Source: Wuchereria bancrofti (Eukaryota; Nematoda; Chromadorea; Rhabditida; Onchocercidae). Taken from it: DNA of 64,000 nucleotides. Location: assembly GCA_005281725.1 (NCBI GenBank), contig SSBO01000003.1:5828495-5892494 (forward strand), read 5' to 3'. The translations under genes and the position numbers were made by a program. The notes under the pieces are model-generated. The model saw only the letters and a list, made by a program, of their open reading frames with translations, ran no database searches and was not told the DNA's origin. This document shows positions 33,301 through 43,715 of the stretch, piece after piece. The stretch's first letter is position 1, and the number at the start of each line of letters is the position of its first letter.

Positions 33301-36077
33301 ACTTATTTTTGTACATGGCTAAGCTTATAATTCTTTACCGTCATTTATTAGGTTTAAAATATCTTTTTTTTTTGTTTTCGACTATTTCTGTATATTTATC
33401 TTTCTCCTTTAATGAAGTCAAGACATGTTGAATATATTCTATTCGTTTTGCATTAGTAGTTTCGCGAGAGTGCCAATGTGTAGCTCAAGGTGCATTAATT
33501 TCTCCTCGATAATTCTTTTTTCTGGCGTCATATGTTGACAGGTTTCTTCTGTGATCAGCATTTGATCCAACGGTATCAGATTCGTTCCTTTGACTTCTTC
33601 AAGAAAACTTCAAGAAAAAAGCCACCCCTTTGCCGGTGGCGCGCTTTTAGTTATAACAGTAGACATTCAGGTTTGTAGCACCAAAACTGTAGAAAATAAT
33701 GTATAAATGGCTTAAGGTATATACGTTAGATTGGAAACATATGTGGTCAAACACTTGCACATAATTTTGCAGTGGAATCATCGGATATGTTTTTTTACAA
33801 TACTTTAGAGTTTGACCATTTTAGAGTTAGAATATAATATTTTAGAATTTTTGAGATATTAGAAATTCGCAATAAAAATAGCAATTTCGTACTGCCTTAA
33901 GTTGAATCACTACTTAAGGTCTAACTAATCATGATGATCTTAAATTTGTTTAAAAGTGTTATTTGTTTAAGAGTGTTCTTATTATTTCAGGAACGCTGTT
34001 AGCAACGGGATCAGCAGATTGTTCCATCAAAATTATGGATGTTGAAAGAATTATTGCTCGTGAAGTTAGGTACAGTTTTTTAATTTAAAATAATTGTAGT
34101 ATGCGTGAAAATGATTAGTATCGACCAATTTATCAGTTTGAAGTGTTGCAGAGGTGAAGTAAGTTTAACTGAAAATGGACCTGATGCGCAGCACCCAATT
34201 ATTCGAACTCTTTATGATCACATTGACGTAAGTCTTTTTAATCCTCATCATGTAAAAATTATTCTTCGCAACATTAATATTTTTTCTTCCTTAAGAATTT
34301 CCGACACTCATGTTTTGAAGTATTTTATTTTTGCTGTAGAAAATTTCGTTATAATTATTTGCTCCACAAATAATTATAACGAAATTTGTTGTATTATTAA
34401 AATATCCATTTTCTTCTTGTATTCATTATTTTTTTGGCAGGAAGTAAACTGCCTTGCTTTTCATCCGCGAGAACAGATCATTGTTTCTGGTGCTAATGAT
34501 TTCACTGTGAAAATGTTCGATTTTTCGAAAACTGCAGTTAAGCGGGCTATGAAAACAATTTTTGTCAGTTTCTGTTCTATTCTGCAGTTTGGATTTTTTT
34601 CTTTCTAGTTCAGCTATTTAAAAGAACTGTTGTTATTATCTGTTTAAGTCGTCATCTCGACTGTAAAACCTTTTCACTTCATTTATTTATTAGTCAGCAC
34701 TCGCACAATTAACATGATACTTTGATAATACGTATATCCTCATATTTTTTTATAAGTTCAAAAAAACAGAAAATAGTGTGTTGTTTCAAGGAAGTGGAAC
34801 CAATACGAGCACTTTCTTTCCATCCAGCTGGTGAATTTTTATTGGTAGCAACCAGCCATCCAACGTTACGTTTATATAACATCGAAACGCAACAATGTTA
34901 TGTATGTAGTGTTCCCACTGATCAACACCGTGATACTATTATGGATGTTAGTTTTTTCATTATTATTTTAATTTCTTTTCCAGAGTGAGATGTCACTCCC
35001 ACATTCCTCTTGTTTAAGTTTGCAATTAATTTGTTTTGTAAATAGCCTTATTTATGAGAACAAGGCATAAATTTGATTCTTTGTTCAGGTGAATTATTCA
35101 GAAAATGCCCGGCTATATGTGACGGGTTCAAAAGATGGGGATGTGAAAGTCTGGGATGGTATTTCAAATCGCTGTATTGAAACATTTCAACGGGCTCATG
35201 ATGGTGCTCAGATATGCAGTGCTACTTTTACAAGAAATGGAAAAGTAAATTTTCGTAAATATTATATTTCGCTAGTTCGTTGTGCTTTTTTTCTAGATAA
35301 AAGTTCTAGACATGTATCATTAGCGAAATCAAATCTACTTGTTAGTCTATTCTTTTTTGCTGAACATACATTACAATTATTTATAATTTATATACCAAAG
35401 TTTTTGGTATTTTTGAAAAGTTATAGTTATCTGAAAATATTATCTGCTGCAGTATATATTAACTAGTGGCTTGGACAGTATCGTTAAACTTTGGGAATTG
35501 TCAACAAACAGATGTCTTATAGCATATACGGGGGCTGGTGCTACTGGCGTACAGGAGTATCCAATACAAGCATCTTTCAATCATAACGAAGACTATGGTT
35601 CGCATGCTTTGTTAATGTTTTCTTCTAAATTTTTCCTGAATTTAATATTTGTCAGATCTTCTTCATCACTATCCACAATACATGATGTTGGAGTCACATG
35701 TGCTGCTAATTTTGTGAGGAGTGTATCTCGTTTTTCTTACTATCTGAATCGATTTTTACTTTTTTTTTTGTTAGTTTGATGTTTCCACGTCATTTATTGC
35801 AGTGCTATTCCCGGATGAAAAATCAGGCAGTCTTTGTTCATGGGATGCTCGTAATTCAGATAGGAAAAGACTTTTGGCACTCGGTAATTTATTCCCTTTT
35901 GGTACAATACTTCATCAAAATTTTGACTCATTTTCTCTCTAACTTGTATGATATATGTGGTTATTTTCAGGACATACAGCAGCAACAAGGACATTCAGGC
36001 ATTCTCCAACGATGCCGGCTTTTATTACAGGCAGCGATGATTTTAGAGCACGATTTTGGTATAAGAAACTGGCATGA
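30301..36077 (+). CDS. cpf-1: Cleavage stimulation factor subunit 1 (CstF-50)
   Basis: WD40 subunit of the CstF complex that acts in mRNA 3'-end cleavage and polyadenylation. Exons: 30301-30350, 30797-30962, 31110-31245, 33991-34069, 34152-34227, 34441-34563, 34791-34946, 35089-35244, 35453-35597, 35803-35883, 35971-36077. They sum to 1275 bp, 424 residues, near the human length of 431. The N-terminal dimerisation helix segment begins [22 protein letters not shown] repeats follow ([77 protein letters not shown]), and the C-terminus [13 protein letters not shown] is diagnostic for CstF-50. Intron 3 (31246-33990, 2.7 kb) is far longer than the others because it contains an antisense BEL/Pao remnant. 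Intron 5 carries a perfect hairpin. Coding sequence looks intact. Confidence 0.95.
31306..31480 (-). repeat. Left LTR-like copy of the intronic BEL/Pao element
   Basis: Begins TGTAG on the plus strand and aligns along its length with 33690-33890. Shared blocks include AGATTGGAAGCATGTG versus AGATTGGAAACATATG, and ATATTAGAAATTC in both. In element orientation this is the 3' LTR. The outer limit of each copy is approximate. Confidence 0.75.
33666..33685 (-). other. Primer-binding-site-like sequence of intronic element
   Basis: On the minus strand TGGTGCTACAAACC follows the LTR end after a few bases, the place expected for a tRNA primer site. The second element has the related TGGTGCCACGAGTCGGGATG at 39446-39465. 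The primer tRNA was not identified. Confidence 0.55.
33690..33890 (-). repeat. Right LTR-like copy of the intronic BEL/Pao element
   Basis: In element orientation this is the 5' LTR. It starts TGTAG on the plus strand next to the primer-site-like sequence at 33666-33685, and matches 31306-31480 with many substitutions and a small insertion near 33830. Confidence 0.75.
34341..34387 (+). repeat. Perfect 21-bp inverted repeat, 5-base loop (CstF-50 intron 5)
   Basis: Arms 34341-34361 and 34367-34387 are exact reverse complements with loop CTCCA. The structure fills the middle of the 213-bp intron between exons ending at 34227 and starting at 34441. A perfect 21-bp stem is beyond what base composition readily explains. 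Function is unknown. Confidence 0.92.
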
Positions 36078-36589
36078 ATTCTGGTGTCAGACTTGATCCA
36101 TTTGTAGTAATTTTAAGTTTTTAATTTATTATTACTGTTTTTTATCTTACTGAATACCTTTGAGGACTGTATATGTTCAAAAAAGTTACTAACAACGAGC
36201 TGGTAATTTTAAAACTTTGTTTTTGTAAACACAGATCCTTTCATTCTGTTGGTTTTTTGATTGGTAAGATTAATATTAGATTAATTTAAATTAAAATGTG
36301 AGTAGTTTTCGACTGTTTTAATTTCAAATGCTATTTGGGCTTTAAAATATAGTACTTTATACTCTATCTACTTTTATATTTCCTCAGGGGCAGTTCAAAA
36401 ATTTTATGGTTCTTTTTATGCTGAATTTCTCTCCATTCACTTTATTTTTCAACAGAAATTAAATTGTTCTTTCGAGCATTGGATATTAACTGACATTTCA
36501 GTTTCAGTCTTTAAGCTTATTTTTTATAAAAGTAGAAATATTATTTGTATTAGTTTGTAGCCCAATCTGTGACTTTTTGATCTTTACGT
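36078..36589. other. CstF-50 3' flank
   Basis: About 0.5 kb of AT-rich DNA after the CstF-50 stop, expected to hold its 3' UTR. No other gene was seen before the LTR-like sequence that starts near 36590. Confidence 0.6.
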
Positions 36590-39445
36590 TATATCTGTAA
36601 AGTCTAGAAAACTTTCGATCCTTGCAGGTGTAGCTGAGTTTGTTGGTTTTTGAATAGGTTTCTTTCGGAGAAGTTTCGTGTCTTGGGGAAACTGGCTTGA
36701 TGTAAATGTTGATAGTGTGGGGTCACACAGGAATATAATAATTCCTTTATTAACAGAAATAACAATATAATAAATTTTATAAAAAAGAATTGAATTACGA
36801 GTAGTGGAAATCTTTTTATGAGTTGAACTGTTTTGTGTATTTCCATAACATATATTTATATAAGAAATAAATATTAAATCGATTGTAAAAACATGTGATT
36901 TGAAAACATTTTTACATAAATCAATCAATTTCAGTCATTTACACAATATTCGCGACACTTCCGAGTAGGAAAATTTAATGAGATATTTCCTGTGAAAGAA
37001 GTTGGCTTTATAAATAAGGGTGTTTGGACTAAGAGACGGGATTTGTTCTTTAATTATGAGATGAGTAGTAAATTTGTAGGAAAAGTTTTTTTTTTTTTTA
37101 ATTTGAAGATTTTCTATGATATATGCAGAAAATAAATCGGATTAATGTGAATTTCATTCCAGTAATAATCAGTATAACTGATATTATATAAATGTTTAGT
37201 TAAGAGTAATTAATCTCAAGTGTGTAATTGTCATTCTTGCATTAATTCAGTAGCCAGATTGAATTCATTTTCTGTTTCTATTTGTTCTGCTAGTTCTCCT
37301 TGTTGACTGGTTTTTTTTTTATCAAACAAGTTCGCTTCTGTGTTGGTTTAACATTGGATTAATTGCTTCGTGGGCTAGTGTTTCCATTTCTGCTTCGATT
37401 CTTTCAGTTTCATCCTTGTTTAAATTCGATAAATTCTGTATTAAACGACCTAAACACAAATCAAAACTACTTAACTTGATTCTCGATTCTTTCCATGACC
37501 AGCCACTTGATAAATTTCGTTGTGCTTTTGTGAAGTCGTTTTAGCGCTTCTTCGTCATCATACCGATTAGGTCGTTCTTGTATGCCTATAAATTCCAATT
37601 TCCAGAATCGATCGATTTCTGGAATGTCAACATTAATAGCTGTAATTGTTGGTTTGTCCCGGATGCACAACATTTGGTATGTGTTACCATTTTGTTAGCT
37701 TCATGAAACCTATCGTTTAAGCGATTACTAATCTATATATCTACTTCTAGCTATCACTGGACGACTACTGTGTTGATTAAAGGAAGCCCTGAATTTATAG
37801 CTTTGGTTTTCTGAAATGAAATAAGCTTTAAAGAAATGGTCAACTCCAATAATTAAACCACGCCGTTTCCAACTTCCATTTTTCTCTTCAGTGGGAACTG
37901 GTTCGGAATATCTGTTGCATTGCATTAATTAATAGAGATTACTCTTACCTTACTTGTGAAATAGTCGATTACTGTAGTTACGATAGGTACAATCTCTGAT
38001 TTTAGATTTTTATTCCAATCCGTACCTTAGCAAAAAACAATGATGAGGGTTCCTATTATCAGATCCTACAAGTTTCACTATCTCGTATTCAGTCTCTTGT
38101 AGATTTAATCAACTTTCTTGTTTCTTTGATATGCAAGCTGCTTGAGCACCACCATCAAATAAAACTACAATTTTGTTTGAGACTTCAGGCATATTTAAAT
38201 TAATTCCTTTCATTTTATCTCTTGTTTTATTGTTGGATGATTATCTTTGTTAAATTTGTCCTTTTCTTGATTGTCTCAGAAAGCTGTTCTTGTTCTTTGT
38301 ATTTATTATGAAGACTCTTGCAGTGAAAGCTCCTGAGATAAAATGAAATTAGACATGGTTTTCTTAATCTCTTTTAGGTTTGCTTTCGCTTTGTATTTCT
38401 ATGCTGGTGGTGTCGTCATAGCTAAGGTTGAGGTATATATAAACTTATTTTTGGTTATCCTTTGTTCTTTCACAATACTGAGGGATTGGCTTCTTGCGAT
38501 TTCATTCCTTAGAATTGGTTTCGCTAAGAATTGTTTTAGCTTAGCGACTGACCACATTTCTTGTTCCTCTTTTTGTTGATATATTCTTTCCCAAATCCAA
38601 GCTAGCAGTTTATTTTCAATCCTTATTTCGATATTGGATTGTTTAAGATTTTTGCCCATTGCTTCAAGTTGTCGAACTATTCTTTCAGTAGCTTCGACGG
38701 ATACTTTCCTTCCTCGGTCATTTTTCTCGATGGAGTGTAACTCTCATTGTAGACTGATTTTTTTTATGATATGCGACTATCCAAATTTCTCAATAATGAT
38801 CTTTCGCATGACATCATAATTCTCTGGGATTATATCATATCTAATGGCTAGCATGGCGTCTCCGTTGAGACATGCAATTAAATAAATGATTTTTGAATAT
38901 CTTGTATATTTTGTAAATGGACTGCAGCTTCGAAGTACGCTAAGATCTTCTCCATAATTTTGAATTTCAATAAACGTCGGTAATGGTAGTTGTGGCAAAT
39001 TTACCTTTAAGTGATGTGCTGCTTAGGTGTTGATGAATTAGTTTCTTTTTCTTTTTATTTTGGTTTAAACGTTGGATTATTAACTAAAAATCATTTTTGT
39101 ACATGGTTGAAGTTATAATAACTTCCTTAAAGTAATAACATTACCTTTTATGAGGATTAAAATACTCTGTTATCCCCGACCATTTGGGCGTATTTGTCTT
39201 CTTTCGTTTTCAATGAGGTCGAGACATGTTGGATATTCTATTCATTTTTCATTAGCAGTTTCGAGAACGCCAATATATAGCTCGAGGCGCATTAGTTTCT
39301 CATCTATAATTCTTTTTCTGGCCACATTCTGCTGACAGATTTCTCCTCTCATCACCGTTTGGTCAGATCCGTTCCTTTGAATTCTTCGAGAAGAATTTGT
39401 GCTGTTTATCTTTCCGGGTTGTACGACTTTAATTATAGCAACAGA

Positions 39446-39465
39446 CATCCCGACTCGTGGCACCA
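39446..39465 (-). other. Primer-binding-site-like sequence of second element
   Basis: TGGTGCCACGAGTCGGGATG on the minus strand, immediately inside the 5' LTR-like sequence (from about 39470 up). Its complement has the look of a tRNA 3' end terminating in CCA. The tRNA species was not assigned. Confidence 0.6.
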
Positions 39466-39554
39466 ATTTTATAGTTGAATTCATGGTATCGGAGATTTGG
39501 CACTGTCGAAATTTGGTAAGGGTCAGTTGAATTTCTTTCGGAGAGGTTTCCTGA

Positions 39555-39725
39555 TTTTGGGAGAAACAAGGTGACAGACCGAGAAACAAAGTGACGATGA
39601 TTGATGAAGTTCGAGAAACAAGGTGACAGAGACTGATGGGGCAGAACATTCGAGGAAGGAAGTAGCACATAATGGTAGAAAGTTCAAGAAACAAAGTGGC
39701 AGATATTGATAATTCATTGAGGCCT
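39555..39725 (+). repeat. Degenerate minisatellite inside LTR-like sequence
   Basis: About four to five imperfect copies of a 30-45-bp unit with core GAGAAACAAGGTGACAGA and GATTGATGA. It lies within the 5' LTR-like end of the second BEL/Pao remnant. The same unit reappears at 42263-42540. Minus-strand open frames here are by-products of the repeat and are not considered genes. Confidence 0.8.
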
Positions 39726-39850
39726 GATACTTGATTACATCGTATCAAAGCATGCTAGATGATATAACTTAAAGTGCTGCATTTCGAGCTCCAAATACAG
39801 CTCTGATTGTTAGTTTCGTGTTTCTCATTATCTTGTGTTTTAGTAACTTG

Positions 39851-40960
39851 CATCTGTTCAAGTTATAAAAAAGTCCAATTTAATCTTTCTATCCCATTTT
39901 CTTTTACAGATATTTTAACTGGTTTGATTTTTTTTTACCCCTGAATGAACAGGACAAGTTCATTCAGGACTGTGCGCGAACGAAATTCCCATCTGTTATC
40001 TATCATTCCATTTTTTCATGTGATCATTTCTTGGTCTCTACATCCAAGAAATTTTTATATCGGATTTTAACGAAATCTTCCCAGTCTATGTTCAAACTTC
40101 ATTAAAAGAAGCATAGATTGAGAAAATTAATTTAACTGCCTACTAATCCTTTTAAGGTTGACCATTTTTGGCTATTTTAATAGTCAGCATATCCCATTAT
40201 GGTATCACACGGTAGCTAACTGTAGTGAATGTGCAATATTTTGCTCATCTTAATTTTGCTCCCTTATTATGAATTTAATTCAGAATTATTTTAGAGCACT
40301 AATATTAGAAAATTCAAAAAATAAAAAAATTGAACACATAACATTTCTAAGTTGATAGCAGTTCCTCCAAAACTAATAATTTCTTAGGATTTCTTGACTT
40401 TTTTTCTCCAAATAAATTATTTTGAATTCATGCTACCATTTCCTATTTCGTTAATTAATTCAATCACTCCATCCTGCAGATTATTCTTCCCTTGAAATGT
40501 ATTGTCATTAAATTACAGGTCTGTTTCTGTCACATATTACTATTCAATTTCACTATTAAAGCACAGTAAATTTTTGGATTGGCGTTACCACTTTTTTATT
40601 TGTTCCTTTCTTTATTAATTTGTGCACTGGAAATTACTTAAATATTCCAGTTAACAAACATTTGTCATTTAAGCAATGGAATTAATCAAAGTATGAATTT
40701 TTGGAGTGATAGTAAAGTCACAAAATTATAATTCATTAACATGATAAAACTATTTCTAGCTTTTAATCATAAAATTATTTTCAAGTAATTTAGGACAAAA
40801 AATAAGTAAAGTTAATTTATTATGTTAATTTATTAAATTAATTAATGGACTATTGTCATTATTTTAATTTTGTAAATTCATAATTGATGCAAAACAATAT
40901 TTTACAGATTTTTCTTTTTACAAACCTTTTTTTATTATTTTCTTTTTTCTTTTTTTTAAT
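39851..40960. other. AT-rich intergenic DNA
   Basis: About 1.1 kb between the second BEL/Pao remnant and the tandem repeat region. No exon, RNA gene or repeat was recognised. Confidence 0.55.
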
Positions 40961-40964
40961 TTTA

Positions 40965-41815
40965 AAAACCGCGTTGCCAAAATGCGGGCGGATTATGTCT
41001 GGTGAAGATGCAATGTAAAGAAAAGTGTTGAAAAGTCAAATAAATTTATAGTAATAATAATTAATCTTCATTTCGTGACCTCATTAACACCATAAAAAAT
41101 CATATTTTAATCAAATTCATCGTCCATTTAATAAAAAATGATGTTGACTGAAAGAATATAAATAATTTTCAGTAAATAAAATAATGAGCAAAATTAATAT
41201 TTCATGTTGAAATTAAATTGTAATAATCATTATCTATTTTTGGGATTTATCATTTTATTAGTGCTCAAAAGTTGTGTTTTTGTGGATTTTTTTTCTTGCT
41301 TTAATTATCAAAAATATACTACTAGCATGTGAGTGATGAAAATGCAATGTAAAAAAGCGTCAAATTAATCCAAAATAATTTTATAATGTCAATAAGTTTT
41401 AATGTTTTGATTTTATTACCACTTCAAAAGCTCATATTTTAATTAATATCGTTGTTTAAAAAACAAAAAGTTTTTTTTTAAATATTTAAATGTAAATAAC
41501 ATGGAAGATTTAAATAATTTTCAATGCAAAATTGAATTTCATGTCAAAATTAAATTGAAAATAATAATAATTATCAGAACTGCGTTACAGCACGCGGAGA
41601 ATCATGTCTGACGAAGTTACATTGTAAAGCAAAGGACCAAATAACTTTAAATAAGATCTCATATTTTCAGTGGTTTTTAATTTTTTTAACTTCATTTCCA
41701 TTTTAAAAATTCATATTCTAATTAATTTTATTTTTGGTATTAACTGGAAGATTTTAATAATTTCCAATGCATAAATCAATAGGTAGAATTGACTTTTATG
41801 TTATGCAGAATTAAG
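40965..41815 (+). repeat. Three diverged long tandem repeat units (250-350 bp)
   Basis: Units beginning near 40969, 41290 and 41577 share, in order, a GCGTTGCCA/GCGTTACAG block, an ATGTCTGGTGAAG/ATGTCTGACGAAG block, GATGCAATGTAAAG-type sequence, a TCATATTTTAAT block, and AATAATTTTCA near the end. Heavy substitution and indels point to old tandem duplication. No coding potential is visible. Confidence 0.7.
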
Positions 41816-43365
41816 GTCGTTTGAATTATTTATCAACAGAAAACTGAACTGAAAATTATTTCATACTGTCATTGAATTTTCATTTGATCACCTGATCAGC
41901 ACTTTGATGATAATCTTTAAAAGCCTGTTTTTTAAGTCTTTTTTAAAACTTTTTTTTAATAAAATTCCAATTTTGCAGTTAGCATCACCTTTGCAATTTA
42001 AACAATAAAACAGAAATTTTTGACGTTGATAATAGAGCCTCAAAATTAAAATTCGTTGAAATTACTGGGTCATTTTGATTTCGTTTTTCTCAAATAATTG
42101 ACTGTTTGATAGAGAAATTAATTTAAAGTGATTTAAGTATTACAGAAAGTATCCTTTTATAATCACAATAACAGATTCTAGAAAAAGTAGACATGGGAAG
42201 TAGAAATTTTAGAAGAAGTAGAATATCACTAAATTTTCATAATAGGTAAATGAATTTAATAAATGATTCAACGAAGAAAGTGGCAGAGATGGCAGAGACT
42301 GATGGAAAATTTCGAGAAACGGAATGTTTGAGAAGCAAGGTAGTGATAATTGATGCAATTCAGGAAGCAGAGTGGCAGAGACTGGTCGAAAGTCCGAGAC
42401 GAAGGTTTGGGGATGGAAGTGGCAGAGATTGATAGGAAGTAGGTGAAGCGAGAGACAGACAGTTCGAGAAACCAATGCCAAAAAGTGTTGGCGGTGATTG
42501 ATGGAGTACTCAAGAAACAAAGTGTCAGTAATTGACAAGGTAATACTGACTGATAGGAAATTCGAAAAGCAATGAAATTTTTAATCAAATTATAATCTCG
42601 TAGCTTTATTATCATTTCGACTTCAGCATTTTAATGGTTTATTGATTAAATTACGTAAATTAATGTTAACTGCAAAACTGAAGTCCTTTAAACTATTTTT
42701 CGCAGAAAACTGTTTTGAAAGTTAATAACTACCGTTAGCGATTTCCATTTTATCTGCTCAGCACTTTGGTGTTAAATTCTTAACCTATTGTTAAACCTGT
42801 TGTTTAATTGTTAAAAAGAGTATTTAATTATTTTTAATTGATATTTTTATCAAACAAAATTTATTTTTTGACGAAAATGAAGTCAAGCAATTCAGTAAGT
42901 TTGGTGGATTTGAGACTTTATTAACAGTTCGAATTTTATAAGATTTACTTTTAAATTGCATATTTTTTGTTTAAATATTTCAAAATTTTTACATGTGCTT
43001 CAATTAGAAAAATGGTGTTAAATTGAAAGCCTTTGAATTATTTGTTAACAAAAACCTGAATTGTAAATTTTTAAATGCTGTAACTGAATTTTCATTTTAT
43101 CACCTGATCATCGTGTAAAATTTTTTCGATGTAAATTTTTTTTAATTTCACTGTTTAGATACCTAAAGTTGTTACCACTAAGGTTTAAGCAAGTTTATCC
43201 CATAATTTTAATGAATTTTATTTTTTTTTTTGTTTTATTGAAACCATTGTGTCAGCGTGTTAACGAATATGATGTAAAATTTTTTGATGTGAAGTTTTTT
43301 AAATTTCACTGTTTGGATACCAAAGGTTGCTACGATTATGATTTAAGTCGTCTCTAATTGTTATT
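41816..43365 (+). repeat. Second family of diverged repeat units
   Basis: Related blocks occur near 41830-41960, 42640-42790, 43010-43165 and, partially, 43245-43325. Shared words include TTTGAATTATTTGTTAACA, TGAATTTTCATTT followed by GATCACCTGATCA, and TTTTAAATTTCACTGTTTGG. The minisatellite at 42263-42540 interrupts them. No gene was seen. Confidence 0.6.
42263..42540 (+). repeat. Degenerate minisatellite, second locus
   Basis: Six to seven imperfect units built on TTCGAGAAACAAAGTGGCAG and AGATTGATGG, the same family as 39555-39725 but without neighbouring BEL/Pao coding remnants. It may be the leftover of a solo LTR or an independent expansion. Confidence 0.8.
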
Positions 43366-43385
43366 TTTATCGAACAAAGTTTTTA

Positions 43386-43715
43386 TCAAACCACTGCAGC
43401 CACCCGTTGCTACTCGCTATCACTGCCACTGCTTCCAACTACCTGTTAACATCTACTAATCACCAGCTGGTGCTACCTCCTATCACCTGCTATCATTAGC
43501 CACCACCTACTGCCATCGTCGCCAATTGTCGCTATTTGTTACCACTTGCCACCAGTTACTATCACTAGCATCACTGTAGCCACCTGTCATTACCTTCCGC
43601 TGTCTGCCGTTAGCTGCCACCACTTTCCAAAGTTACTGTTATTTGTTACCACCTGCCCCCACTTACTACCAGTTGTAACCACTCACTGCCACCTGTTACT
43701 ACCACCTGCAGTCTG
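43386..43715 (+). repeat. Cytosine-rich degenerate minisatellite
   Basis: About 330 bp composed of variants of CCACCTGTTACTA / CCACTTGCTATCA with a period near 12-13 bases. The plus strand is strongly C+T-rich and almost free of G runs. It contrasts sharply with the flanking AT-rich DNA. Open frames inside it are repeat artefacts. Confidence 0.85.

Larger units (their letters stand above)
31306..33890 (-). mobile_element. Decayed BEL/Pao LTR retrotransposon in CstF-50 intron 3
   Basis: Reads opposite to the host gene. LTR-like copies flank it (31306-~31480 and 33690-~33890). Going 5' to 3' on the minus strand: a tRNA-primer-site-like TGGTGCT just inside the right LTR; a gag-like block near 33560-33470 ([15 protein letters not shown]); a CCHC-like knuckle ([13 protein letters not shown], last Cys lost) at about 33180-33140; a protease-like remnant (NNGAQRAY) near 32950; integrase zinc-domain sequence [18 protein letters not shown] at 32607-32552; then DYFDPISIK and [14 protein letters not shown] at 32520-32388. 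Only about 300 bp separates protease from integrase, so reverse transcriptase and RNase H are deleted. Frames are broken. It is dead and, judged from LTR divergence, old. Confidence 0.88.
36590..39850 (-). mobile_element. Second decayed BEL/Pao LTR retrotransposon
   Basis: Minus-strand element related to the one in CstF-50 intron 3. The gag start region (ARKRIIDEKLMRLELYIG, 39340-39242) is clearly paralogous to 33560-33470. A gag core (LPQLPLPTFIEIQNYGEDL ... YLIACLNGDAMLAIRYDI) occupies 38995-38777. An aspartic-protease-like motif FDGGAQAACISKKQ lies near 38170-38130, and GLIIGVDHFF near 37850. The protease-to-reverse-transcriptase linker IDRFWKLEFIGIQE, with YDDEEALKRLHKS, is at 37620-37500, followed by the start of the RT region to about 37260. 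Most of RT, RNase H and integrase are missing. LTR-like ends at about 36590-36990 and 39470-39850 share a TTTCTTTCGGAGA block. Multiple stops and frame breaks show it is inactive; outer borders are approximate. Confidence 0.82.

Noticed and set aside
39242..39748. 168-codon minus-strand open frame over the LTR-like sequence
   Set aside because: Its C-terminal part is the BEL/Pao gag start, but the rest is translation of the minisatellite and primer site. It is not a host gene.
42209..42615. Minus-strand open frames of 109 and 115 codons
   Set aside because: They are translations of the minisatellite in two frames; the repeat unit lacks stops on that strand.
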